NCBI RefSeq assembly: GCF_011440305.1
Contig: NZ_JAAOIW010000015.1
Span: 1-64,000 of the forward strand
DNA length: 64,000 bases
Direction of reading: 5' to 3'
Source of the DNA: Paenibacillus agricola
GTDB taxonomy: Bacteria > Bacillota > Bacilli > Paenibacillales > NBRC-103111
The notes below the pieces were generated by a model, which worked only from the letters and a program-made list of their open reading frames with translations, had not been told where the DNA came from and did no database searches. A program made the position numbers and the translations under genes. Each line of letters opens with the position of its first letter. The stretch's first letter is position 1. Shown piece after piece: positions 18,356 through 25,790 of the stretch.

Positions 18356-19265
18356 GCTGCAGCTTGTTTTGCTTGCGGAATATGGCAGGCGTCATGCCTT
18401 TGCTTTCTTTGAATATACGGGTAAAGGTATTATAAGAACCGTAGCCTGCTTCCAACGCAATCTCCAGCACGTTCATTTCGGTTGCGATTAATAAGGCGCA
18501 CGCCTGGCGAATTCGCACCTCATGCACGAAGGAAACGAAGTTTTGCCCGATTGTTTTTTTAAAGAGCTCACTTAAATAAGAAACGCTAAAGCCGAACCTC
18601 TCTGCTAGCCCAGACAGTGTTAAATCTTCCCTATAGTGCTCATGAATATATTGAATCGCTTTCCAAATATCGCTGTTTGCCCTTCCCCGGTCTCTTCCCT
18701 CAAGCTTCGCCACGTCTGGTACCGGCTCTTCGTGATCCGTATTCCTTCTAAGCCTGTCGAACCGGATCAGCACCTCCGTCAGCTTGGCCTTGATCAGTCC
18801 TTGCCTCCACAATTGCGCTCCCTTATACTCCGCAAATAATTCTTCCATAATGGCAAGGAATTGCGGTTGCTCCGCAGCAGGCACTTGTGCATATGGCGGC
18901 ACCTCCACATCTTCGGAGGCTTCAATCGAACCTGGCAGCGGCTCTGCCGAATTGTATAAATGGATGCCGAAATTGCAATTATATAGCCTTAATGGACAAT
19001 CTGGATCGGTATGGATTGCATGAAATTGATAGGGCATAACTAACGTAAAGGTACCAGGCTCCATTGGATGCTTAACCCCATTAATAATTTCAAAGCCACG
19101 GCCTTCAATTACATAGGAAAACTCCAGGAAATCATGGCGGTGTGAGCCAAAATCCCTGTTCAAATGGTTAAGTTTAATATGAAAGGGCAATGCCGTATCC
19201 ATATTGGGGTAATGAGTTAAATAGACCGGTACAACCGTCATAGGCCGTTCACTCCTGTTGAGCAT
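18339..19265 (-). CDS. AraC-family regulator of the Gfo/Idh pair
   Basis: A 308-residue AraC regulator. The N-terminal cupin shows HRHDFLEFSYVIEGRGFE and PGTFTLVMPYQFHAI. The C-terminal 100 residues hold the two helix-turn-helix motifs (LSGLAERFGFSVSYLSELFK, and AGYGSYNTFTRIFKE). It is divergent to the first Gfo/Idh gene with a gap of only 89 bases, so it is the likely local activator of the 19.4-22.5 kb operon in response to a sugar or its product. It is not closely similar to the AraC regulator at 6.5 kb in the sensor half. Confidence 0.85.
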   Translation of the reverse strand: MLNRSERPMTVVPVYLTHYPNMDTALPFHIKLNHLNRDFGSHRHDFLEFSYVIEGRGFEIINGVKHPMEPGTFTLVMPYQFHAIHTDPDCPLRLYNCNFGIHLYNSAEPLPGSIEASEDVEVPPYAQVPAAEQPQFLAIMEELFAEYKGAQLWRQGLIKAKLTEVLIRFDRLRRNTDHEEPVPDVAKLEGRDRGRANSDIWKAIQYIHEHYREDLTLSGLAERFGFSVSYLSELFKKTIGQNFVSFVHEVRIRQACALLIATEMNVLEIALEAGYGSYNTFTRIFKESKGMTPAIFRKQNKLQLTDAR

Positions 19266-19286
19266 TTATTGAAAGCTTGCCATAAG

Positions 19287-19315
19287 TTTAACACGCTTAC
19301 ATCTTACTATATAAT
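19287..19315 (+). promoter_or_regulatory. Candidate promoter of the tandem Gfo/Idh operon
   Basis: TATAAT at 19310-19315 has a weak TTTAAC -35 (19287-19292) at 17 bases. A GCTTACAT element (19295-19302) lies in the spacer. A weak -35 with a good -10 fits an activator-dependent promoter, here AraC-type. Confidence 0.45.
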
Positions 19316-19354
19316 GAAAGTGTACCACAACTTAATTTATCGGAGGTTCTAGTC

Positions 19355-20431
19355 ATGAAAATGAATGAAAAAATCCGTCTCGGTATTATCGGAGCAGGTA
19401 ATATCGGTAATGTGCACATTAAAACTTTCAAAAAATTAAGTGCGGATATTGACATCGTTGCCATTACTGACTCCCATAATCCATTAGCGCAATTACGTGC
19501 TGCTGAGCACGGGATTCCCAAATGTTATATGACTACAGAAGAGCTTATTCAAGATCCGGATATTGATGCTGTTGTCATTGGTGTACCTAACCAATGGCAT
19601 GCCCCATTGGCTATACAAGCCCTGAGGGCAGGCAAGCATGTGCTTCTGGAGAAGCCCATGGCTATAGATGTTCCGTCTGCCCGCGAAATCGTCCGCTCGC
19701 AGCGAGAAACCGGCAAAGTGCTGATGATTCCTCATCAGATGCGTTGGGAATGGCTGCCGATGCAAGTGAAGCAGCAGGTAGATAAAGGTGCCCTTGGCGA
19801 GATTTATAATGCCAAGGTCGGTTGGCTCCGCCGCAAGGGCATCCCCGGCTGGGGAACCTGGTTTACCAAGCAAGAGGAATCCGGCGGCGGCCCGCTGATT
19901 GATATAGGCGTACATATGCTGGATCTGGCTTTCTTTTTCATGGGTGATGTGAAGCCATTATCCGTATTTGGTTCTACCTATGCCGAATTTGGTCCCAAAA
20001 AACGTGGCATCGGCACCTGGGGTACACCCGATTGGAACGGCTCCTATAATGTAGAGGATTTGGCGACAGCCATGATCAAAATGGATAATGGCAGCACGCT
20101 AACGATCGAGGTGAGCTGGGCGGTGCATATGGATACAGACGCCAAGCATTTTGTTCACCTGATGGGCACAGAAGGTGGCGCCTCCATCCGCGGCACTCAA
20201 GGCAAGCTGCTAACCGAAGCATTCGACCGGGCAACCGAGGTGGAGTTAGTTACACCAGATAATGACGAAGGTGGGCGTATCCGCCTTAGCCGCCATTTTG
20301 TCGAATGCATCCGTGAGGGTAAAGAGCCAACAACGTCAGCTATGACCGGCTATACGAATAACCTGATCCTCGATGCGATTTATCAATCCTCACGGACAGG
20401 ACATGAGGTTATCTTGGATTGGTCGTTCTAA
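19355..20431 (+). CDS. Gfo/Idh/MocA oxidoreductase, first tandem copy
   Basis: A 358-residue NAD(P)-dependent sugar or inositol dehydrogenase. The Rossmann motif GAGNIGNVH is at 12-20, and the catalytic motif VLLEKPMAID follows about 85 residues later. GGGPLIDIGVHMLDLA carries the conserved Asp-His active-site pair. CGGAGG lies before the ATG. The next gene is a close paralogue, roughly four residues in five identical by eye, so this is a recent tandem duplication, and a TIM-barrel isomerase follows. The trio probably oxidises and isomerises a free sugar or polyol. The substrate is unknown. Confidence 0.88.
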   Translation: MKMNEKIRLGIIGAGNIGNVHIKTFKKLSADIDIVAITDSHNPLAQLRAAEHGIPKCYMTTEELIQDPDIDAVVIGVPNQWHAPLAIQALRAGKHVLLEKPMAIDVPSAREIVRSQRETGKVLMIPHQMRWEWLPMQVKQQVDKGALGEIYNAKVGWLRRKGIPGWGTWFTKQEESGGGPLIDIGVHMLDLAFFFMGDVKPLSVFGSTYAEFGPKKRGIGTWGTPDWNGSYNVEDLATAMIKMDNGSTLTIEVSWAVHMDTDAKHFVHLMGTEGGASIRGTQGKLLTEAFDRATEVELVTPDNDEGGRIRLSRHFVECIREGKEPTTSAMTGYTNNLILDAIYQSSRTGHEVILDWSF

Positions 20432-20499
20432 GCTGCCAAAATATCGGCTTTGCTGAAAAAATGGGATACCCTCCGTAAAAAATGAAACGTTTTTTATGC

Positions 20500-20515
20500 G
20501 CTTACATTTTATGAT
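20500..20515 (+). promoter_or_regulatory. GCTTACAT element before the second Gfo/Idh copy
   Basis: GCTTACAT (20500-20507) followed by TATGAT (20510-20515) lies about 60 bases before the second copy's start, as in front of the first copy (19295-19302). The duplication therefore seems to have included the upstream control region. It also resembles half of a cre site (CGCTTACA). Confidence 0.4.
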
Positions 20516-20564
20516 AGGTGAAGGAACTGACACCTAAATTTATGATTAAGCGGAGGCTATTACG

Positions 20565-21641
20565 ATGACAATTAATAACAAAATAAGGCTTGGCATTATC
20601 GGCTCGGGTAATATCGGCAATGTCCATATGAATATTTTTAAGCAATTGCCTGAAGACGTTGAGCTTGTTGCTTTAACTGATATTAACTATCCCTTAGCGC
20701 AAAAATGCGCCGCTGAGCATGGCATTCCTACTACTTACGTAACCAATACAGAATTGATTGAAGATCCGAATATTGATGCTATTGTTATCGGCGTTCCGAA
20801 TCAATTTCATGCTCCACTAGCGGTACAAGCACTGCGCGCCGGCAAGCATGTACTTTTAGAGAAGCCGATGGCTATTGATGCTAAAGCTGCCCGCGAGATT
20901 GTAATCGCACAGCGTGAAACAGGCAAGGTGCTGATGATTCCTCATCAAATGCGTTGGGACTGGCTTCCTTTGCAAGTGAAGCAGCAAATTGATAATGGCT
21001 CGATCGGCAAAATATATAATGCCAAGGTAGGTTGGTTCCGCCGCAAGGGGATTCCTGGCTGGGGAACCTGGTTTACCGACCATGCCCAATCCGGTGGCGG
21101 ACCGTTGATCGATATCGGTGTGCATATGCTTGACCTTGCCTTCTTTTTTATGGGAAATGCCAAGCCAGTTTCCGTCTTCGGCTCTACTTATGCAGAATTC
21201 GGTCCCAAAAAACGTGGTATTGGCACATGGGGAACTCCAGATTGGAACGGCAGCTATGATGTTGAGGATTTGGCGACGGCGCTTATTAAAATGGACGATG
21301 GCAGCACCTTGTCCCTTGAAGTAAGCTGGGCTGTACATATGGATACGAATAGCACGCATTTCATTCATCTGATGGGCTCAGAAGGCGGCGCATCGATCAT
21401 TGGCAATAAAGCCAAGCTGTTAACTGAAACGTTCGAACGTGCAACCGAGGTGGAATTGGTAACACCTGAGAAAGACGAGGGCGGACGTATCCGCGTTAGC
21501 CGCCACTTTATCGAATGTATCCGTGAAGGCAAGCAACCTACTACATCGGCAATGAGCGGCTTTACTAACAACCTGATTCTGGATGCCATTTACGAGTCAT
21601 CCCGCACCGGCCACGAGGTTATACTGGACTGGAATATTTAA
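20565..21641 (+). CDS. Gfo/Idh/MocA oxidoreductase, second tandem copy
   Basis: A 358-residue paralogue of the gene just upstream, the same length and collinear throughout with no gaps needed. GSGNIGNVH is the cofactor loop, HVLLEKPMAID the catalytic-lysine motif, GGGPLIDIGVHMLD the Asp-His region. Differences are spread over the protein and include many silent changes, so the copies are not newly duplicated. GGAGG precedes the ATG. It has its own 133-base upstream gap with a GCTTACAT element, so it may be separately transcribed. The two copies may act on epimers or form a hetero-oligomer; this is inference. Confidence 0.88.
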   Translation: MTINNKIRLGIIGSGNIGNVHMNIFKQLPEDVELVALTDINYPLAQKCAAEHGIPTTYVTNTELIEDPNIDAIVIGVPNQFHAPLAVQALRAGKHVLLEKPMAIDAKAAREIVIAQRETGKVLMIPHQMRWDWLPLQVKQQIDNGSIGKIYNAKVGWFRRKGIPGWGTWFTDHAQSGGGPLIDIGVHMLDLAFFFMGNAKPVSVFGSTYAEFGPKKRGIGTWGTPDWNGSYDVEDLATALIKMDDGSTLSLEVSWAVHMDTNSTHFIHLMGSEGGASIIGNKAKLLTETFERATEVELVTPEKDEGGRIRVSRHFIECIREGKQPTTSAMSGFTNNLILDAIYESSRTGHEVILDWNI

Positions 21642-21681
21642 TAGATATGAAATTAAGAAATGTACTGAAGGAGGCGCAAAT

Positions 21682-22527
21682 ATGTTAAAAGGACTTACAC
21701 GTGCTGGAATTGGCGCCGTGGGCAGTATCGAAGATTTTGTCCGCGCTGCCGCCGCGCATGAATTCGAGGCCATTACCGCCGGAGGCAAGGAGCTGGAGGA
21801 TTGGATCACCGAGAAAGGTGCAGACTCCGTCAACGCCTTTCTAAGCGAGCAAGGCATTAGCATTGCCAGCATCGGCTTGTCCGTCCAATGGCGTACGACC
21901 GAGGAGGAGTTTACCGCCGGTCTTGCCCGTGTGGCCAAGGATGCAGAAGCTGCTGCTGCCGTAGGCTGCACGACCTGCACCACCTATGTACTCCCGTCCA
22001 CTGACGATAAAGCGGCACATTTTATGGCGATAGCCACACGCCGTTTGCGTATTTGTGCGCAAATTCTGGCGCCTTACGGTATTCGTTTTGGTCTTGAATT
22101 TGTTGGCCCCCACCATCTGCGGACACGCTGGGCCAATCCGTTTGTCTGGGGTTTACAGGAAACGATTGATTGGATTGATGCGATCGATGAACGCAATGTG
22201 GGCTTACTCTTCGACAGCTACCACTGGTATACGAACGAGCTGGGTATCGACGATATTTTACGTCTGGATCCAAGCCAAATCGTATTGGTGCATATCAACG
22301 ATGCCCCTGACGTACCCGTGTCCGAGGCGATCGATAATGAGCGCTTATATCCCGGTGAAGGCGTTATTGATTTGGCAGGCTTCCTGCGAGCGCTTAAGCA
22401 AATTGGTTATAAAGGCACAGTTGCCCAGGAAATCCTGGTGCCTAAGCCCTCCGAAGAATCCAGCGAAACCTTGCTGCTTCGTTCCCAAGAAGGCTTCCGC
22501 AAGGTTTACTCGGCCGCGGGTTTATAA
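21682..22527 (+). CDS. Sugar phosphate isomerase/epimerase (xylose isomerase-like TIM barrel)
   Basis: A 281-residue TIM-barrel protein of the AP endonuclease 2/xylose isomerase-like family, which includes tagatose epimerases, hydroxypyruvate isomerase and inosose dehydratases. FGLEFVGPHH and LLFDSYHWYTNE supply metal-binding Glu, Asp and His; VHINDAP and EILVPKP supply the others. The start at 21682 is set by AAGGAGG; the longer frame back to 21583 lies within the preceding gene's end. It closes an operon of two Gfo/Idh dehydrogenases, a pairing typical of inositol or rare-sugar catabolism. A terminator follows. Confidence 0.85.
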   Translation: MLKGLTRAGIGAVGSIEDFVRAAAAHEFEAITAGGKELEDWITEKGADSVNAFLSEQGISIASIGLSVQWRTTEEEFTAGLARVAKDAEAAAAVGCTTCTTYVLPSTDDKAAHFMAIATRRLRICAQILAPYGIRFGLEFVGPHHLRTRWANPFVWGLQETIDWIDAIDERNVGLLFDSYHWYTNELGIDDILRLDPSQIVLVHINDAPDVPVSEAIDNERLYPGEGVIDLAGFLRALKQIGYKGTVAQEILVPKPSEESSETLLLRSQEGFRKVYSAAGL

Positions 22528-22540
22528 AATCTTATATTAG

Positions 22541-22571
22541 GAGGGGCTCACTAAGGTGAGCCTCTTTTTTT
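22541..22571 (+). terminator. Terminator of the Gfo/Idh operon
   Basis: AGGGGCTCAC and GTGAGCCTCT form the stem around CTAAG, followed by a run of seven T. Confidence 0.9.
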
Positions 22572-22720
22572 GTCATAAAATGAGGAAATCTGACAAAATG
22601 TTAAATTCAGCTTGTCTAATTGCAGACGTTGTAATATTATCTAACATATAAAGATATTATTTATACTCAATAATGTTATTTATACCTTAACTAGAAGGTA
22701 AAACCGAGGAGTGAGACCCT

Positions 22721-23101
22721 ATGTATGATTTGAAAATTTTACTATGCGACGATTCTCTGCTTGTCCGGAAGAAATTAAAAGGAGCCCTAGCGGAACAAGG
22801 CTTTACCCAATTGTTCGAAGCCGTTGATGGCGAAGAAGCTGTCGCTTTCTGCCAAACCAAACAGCCCGATCTCGTTCTTATGGATATCGTAATGCCCAAG
22901 AAGGATGGTATTGAAGCGTTGCAGGAAATCAAACTACATAACCCATCCATTCACGTTGTGATGGCCTCTTCGGTGGGTACTCAAAGCAATTTAATTAAAG
23001 CTCTTAAGTTGGGAGCGAATAATTTTCTCCAAAAACCAATTGCCGTTGAAGCAATTGTCGACATTGCGAAAAAAATCATCGAAGAACGGGGTGCCCGCTA
23101 A
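22721..23101 (+). CDS. Single-domain response regulator (CheY-like)
   Basis: A 126-residue receiver domain with no output domain. Acidic pocket Asp10-Asp11, phosphoacceptor Asp55 (LVLMDIVMP), switch Ser83/84 (VVMASS) and Lys105-Pro106 are all present, so it should be phosphorylatable. Its stop overlaps the start of the next gene by one base (TAATG), giving tight coupling to a CheX-like protein that may dephosphorylate it. No histidine kinase is adjacent, so the input comes from elsewhere. Confidence 0.88.
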   Translation: MYDLKILLCDDSLLVRKKLKGALAEQGFTQLFEAVDGEEAVAFCQTKQPDLVLMDIVMPKKDGIEALQEIKLHNPSIHVVMASSVGTQSNLIKALKLGANNFLQKPIAVEAIVDIAKKIIEERGAR

Positions 23102-24030
23102 TGTTCGCACAATACTTTGGCCAATTTTTATTGAATCGTTCGCTTGTTACTGCATCCCAGCTGGACCAAGCCATGTCTGCACAAAAGGAAACCAGGGTAA
23201 AGCTCGGGGTATTGGCTATTAATAAAGGTTATCTGAGCCCCGAGCAGGTTGAAGAAGTACACCAAGCCCAAACCAGAATAGATAAAAGATTTGGCGAGAT
23301 TGCCGTGAATCTAGGTTATGCCAAGGAAGAGCAAATAAGCGAGCTATTGTCCTCGCAGCAAAGCGCCCACCTTACTCTTGGCCAAACCCTTATTGATCAA
23401 GGCACGATCGACTACGAAGGATTTGCCAGCGCTTTAGCCCTTTATAAAAAGGACTACAGCCTGACCGACGATAAATTCGACGCTATTGTAAACGGCAATA
23501 TCGAAGCTCTGCTGGAAGCTATCCTGACTAAGGAAGGCATCAGCCTACATTGGGCTATGAACGATTATATAAGCCTATTCTCCAAAAATATGATCCGTTT
23601 CATTGATAGCCATATTCGCCTCGAAGTAGCAACTGGCGAAGCAGCGACTGCTTATGAATGGACGGCGCAACAGCCATTATTGAGCAGTGACCGCATCATC
23701 TCCAGGATTACAGGCATAGGCGGCAGTGAAGCCTCATTCTTGAAGCTTGCTTCCTTGTATGCTCAAGAAGCTGTTGAGGCACCTGACGAAATGATGGAAG
23801 CCTCAGTAGGTGAATTTCTTAATCTTCATAACGGCATCTTCCTTGTGAACCTGTCCAACAGAAGCATCGAGCTTGAAATGGAGCCTCAATCCGTCACAAG
23901 AGGTACCGAATTGGCAACCACCACTCCCGTTAAAGTCATTATCCATGTAGATGGGCCTCAAGTTAAATTCGACCTCATTATTGCCGATCTTGGCGATCTT
24001 ATAGCTACTAATTACAACAGAGAAGCTTGA
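23101..24030 (+). CDS. CheX-like phosphatase with MshEN-type N-terminal region
   Basis: A 309-residue protein. Residues 1-110 repeat a helical unit (FGQFLLNRSLVTASQLDQAM; LGVLAINKGYLSPEQVEEVH; FGEIAVNLGYAKEEQISELL; LGQTLIDQGTIDYEGFASAL), as in MshEN/type II secretion N-domains, some of which bind cyclic-di-GMP. Residues 145-309 resemble CheC/CheX: the catalytic ExxN is Glu238-Asn241 in GEFLNLHNG and the trailing Pro is Pro262. CheX removes phosphate from CheY, and the preceding gene is a CheY-like receiver, so the two probably form a signalling switch. The c-di-GMP link is inference. Confidence 0.7.
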   Translation: MFAQYFGQFLLNRSLVTASQLDQAMSAQKETRVKLGVLAINKGYLSPEQVEEVHQAQTRIDKRFGEIAVNLGYAKEEQISELLSSQQSAHLTLGQTLIDQGTIDYEGFASALALYKKDYSLTDDKFDAIVNGNIEALLEAILTKEGISLHWAMNDYISLFSKNMIRFIDSHIRLEVATGEAATAYEWTAQQPLLSSDRIISRITGIGGSEASFLKLASLYAQEAVEAPDEMMEASVGEFLNLHNGIFLVNLSNRSIELEMEPQSVTRGTELATTTPVKVIIHVDGPQVKFDLIIADLGDLIATNYNREA

Positions 24031-24051
24031 ATCCATGCTTAATTGCCCAAC

Positions 24052-24095
24052 AAAAAGCCTCGACAACCACAAGAAGTGGCTGCGAGGCTTTTTTT
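24052..24095. terminator. Terminator between CheX-like and adenosine deaminase genes
   Basis: AAAAAGCCTCG pairs with CGAGGCTTTTTTT, with an inner CCAC/GTGG pair. The A and T runs on the two sides allow use in both directions. Confidence 0.9.
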
Positions 24096-24126
24096 CATTT
24101 TCCTATTGCATTCCTGGATTCACAAT

Positions 24127-25170
24127 TCAATAAACGCCTATAGCTCTAAACCTTATATCCATTTCCTGCTTTAAGGATGCTTTCTCGCGATCCTCCAAAA
24201 ATCCAGATTCCACACCATTTATCACCAATGTTGAAAGCTCACGGAGCGTAAAACCAAAACGTTCCTTCAAGACCCGGTATTCTTTGGTTATATCGGTGCC
24301 CGAGACGATTGGATTATCCGTATTCACTGTAATCTTAATCCCTTTGTCAAAATATTCACGTACGGGATAGGCATCCCAGCAGGAAACTGCCTTAGTTTGG
24401 ATATTGCTGATCGGGCACATCTCCAGCGGAATCTCCTGCTGTATCACCATGTGTAGAATAGCCGTATCCTCTTTGAGCCGGACACCGTGGCCAATGCGTC
24501 GGGCCCCCAGATTGTTAACAGCTTCCTTAATATTATCTGCTCCAGCAGCTTCCCCAGCGTGGATGGTTACCGGAATCCCCCGCTTATGGGACAAAGCGAA
24601 TACTTCCCTGAACAGCTCAGGTCGGAACGACGCCTCATCTCCGGCCAAATCAACGGCTGCCAACCCTTTACCTATATATGCAGCAGCAGCTTCAATAACC
24701 TCCAGGTTATCCTGAATAGAATGATTCCTCATGCAAATGGCAATCACTCTGGCTTTAACTTTAAACTGCCTTTCGCCCCTCCTCAGCCCTTCTATCACAT
24801 GATGAATGCTTTCTTCTGCCGACAAGCCATTGCTGCGATGTAGCTGCGGTGCAAACCGTACTTCAATATATAGGCAGTTATGGGCAGCTGCTTGCTCAAC
24901 AACCTCATAGGCAACACGCTCTAACGCTTTGGCAGTTTGCATAAAACGTGTGGTGAATTCAAATTTGCTTAAATATTCAGCCAAGCTGCTGCAGGTCTCA
25001 TCCACTTGCATATAAGGAAGCAATAACTCTTTAGTAGATACGGGCAGTTCGATCCCTTGCTCACGCGCCAGCTCCATAACCGTCCCCGGATTCACGCATC
25101 CATCCAGATGCAAATGAAGATCAACCTTCGGTAACTGCTGTAACAAATCCCCACTCCAATTCGTTTCCAT
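24127..25170 (-). CDS. add: Adenosine deaminase
   Basis: A 347-residue zinc hydrolase that deaminates adenosine to inosine in purine salvage. Metal ligands and catalytic residues are in order: DLHLHLDG near the N-terminus, HAGEAAG with the zinc His and catalytic Glu, GHGVRL with the catalytic His, and TVNTDNP with the zinc Asp. The length is normal. AGGAGGGATC lies before the ATG, and a good sigma-A promoter lies just upstream. It appears to be a single-gene unit, although a permease remnant lies downstream of its promoter region on the same strand, further upstream. Confidence 0.93.
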   Translation of the reverse strand: METNWSGDLLQQLPKVDLHLHLDGCVNPGTVMELAREQGIELPVSTKELLLPYMQVDETCSSLAEYLSKFEFTTRFMQTAKALERVAYEVVEQAAAHNCLYIEVRFAPQLHRSNGLSAEESIHHVIEGLRRGERQFKVKARVIAICMRNHSIQDNLEVIEAAAAYIGKGLAAVDLAGDEASFRPELFREVFALSHKRGIPVTIHAGEAAGADNIKEAVNNLGARRIGHGVRLKEDTAILHMVIQQEIPLEMCPISNIQTKAVSCWDAYPVREYFDKGIKITVNTDNPIVSGTDITKEYRVLKERFGFTLRELSTLVINGVESGFLEDREKASLKQEMDIRFRAIGVY

Positions 25171-25205
25171 ACGGATCCCTCCTTAGGATTCAAACGATTT
25201 GTTTA

Positions 25206-25234
25206 AATGTAAACCAATGTTATTTACATGTCAA
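25206..25234 (-). promoter_or_regulatory. Sigma-A promoter of add
   Basis: On the minus strand TTGACA (25234-25229), a 17-base spacer and TACATT (25211-25206), 36 bases before the adenosine deaminase start. Confidence 0.7.
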
Positions 25235-25269
25235 TATATTTAACATAAATTGAACAGCCTAATTTTCAT

Positions 25270-25297
25270 AAAAAAAGGCACCCTTTCGGGCGCCTGT
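25270..25297 (-). terminator. Terminator after the permease remnant
   Basis: On the minus strand AGGCGCCC, loop GAAA, GGGTGCCT, then seven T. It follows the decayed FecCD gene and is intact. Confidence 0.9.
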
Positions 25298-25319
25298 AGG
25301 CTTTTAATGGAAATACCAT

Positions 25320-25781
25320 TCACTTTCGGGTTAGCAAATACAGAAAATAGGGAGCGCCGACCGCAGCGGTGACGATGCCTACAGGAATATCGACTGGCTG
25401 GGCAATAATTCGTCCTATTGTATCGGACACTAGGACAAGAATGGAGCCGATGAGAGCCGATGAAGGAAGCACTACCCTGTAATCCCGGCCGATTATCCTC
25501 CTGGCCAAATGTGGAGCAATTAAGCCGACAAAGCCAATGCTTCCGGCAACAGCTACACAAGCGCCAGCCAACCCTACAGCAATAGCCATTAGAATGGTGC
25601 GTTCCTTTTGAACCGAAAGTCCTACTCCTGTCGCTATATCCTCGCCCATGTATAAAATATTAATGCGGTGTGACTTGTAGAATGCATAAGGGAGCAACAG
25701 CAGCATCCAAACCAAAGCAGCCAGCACGTAATCCCAGTTCGTCCCGGATCGAAGGTTATTTATTTTTCCGACTAACCAATA
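25320..25781 (-). pseudogene. FecCD-type siderophore permease, 3' fragment
   Basis: About 153 codons match the C-terminal 45 percent of a FecCD iron-siderophore permease (family length about 335). The stretch begins YWLVGKINNL, contains the family segments YMGEDIATGVGLSV and GSIGFVGLIAPHLARRI, and ends at a normal stop. The first half, with its start, is missing: an in-frame stop at 25782-25784 precedes YWLV. The break lies within 10 bases of the end of the neighbouring alpha-E/transglutaminase gene, so a deletion or insertion joined them. A GTG at 25727 could in principle start a short protein, but such a half permease would not function. Confidence 0.85.
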
Positions 25782-25790
25782 CTACAAATT

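Noticed and set aside
25240-25560. Cys/Arg-rich minus-strand frame beside the FecCD remnant
   Set aside because: It is the shadow of the real FecCD frame and runs through the terminator.
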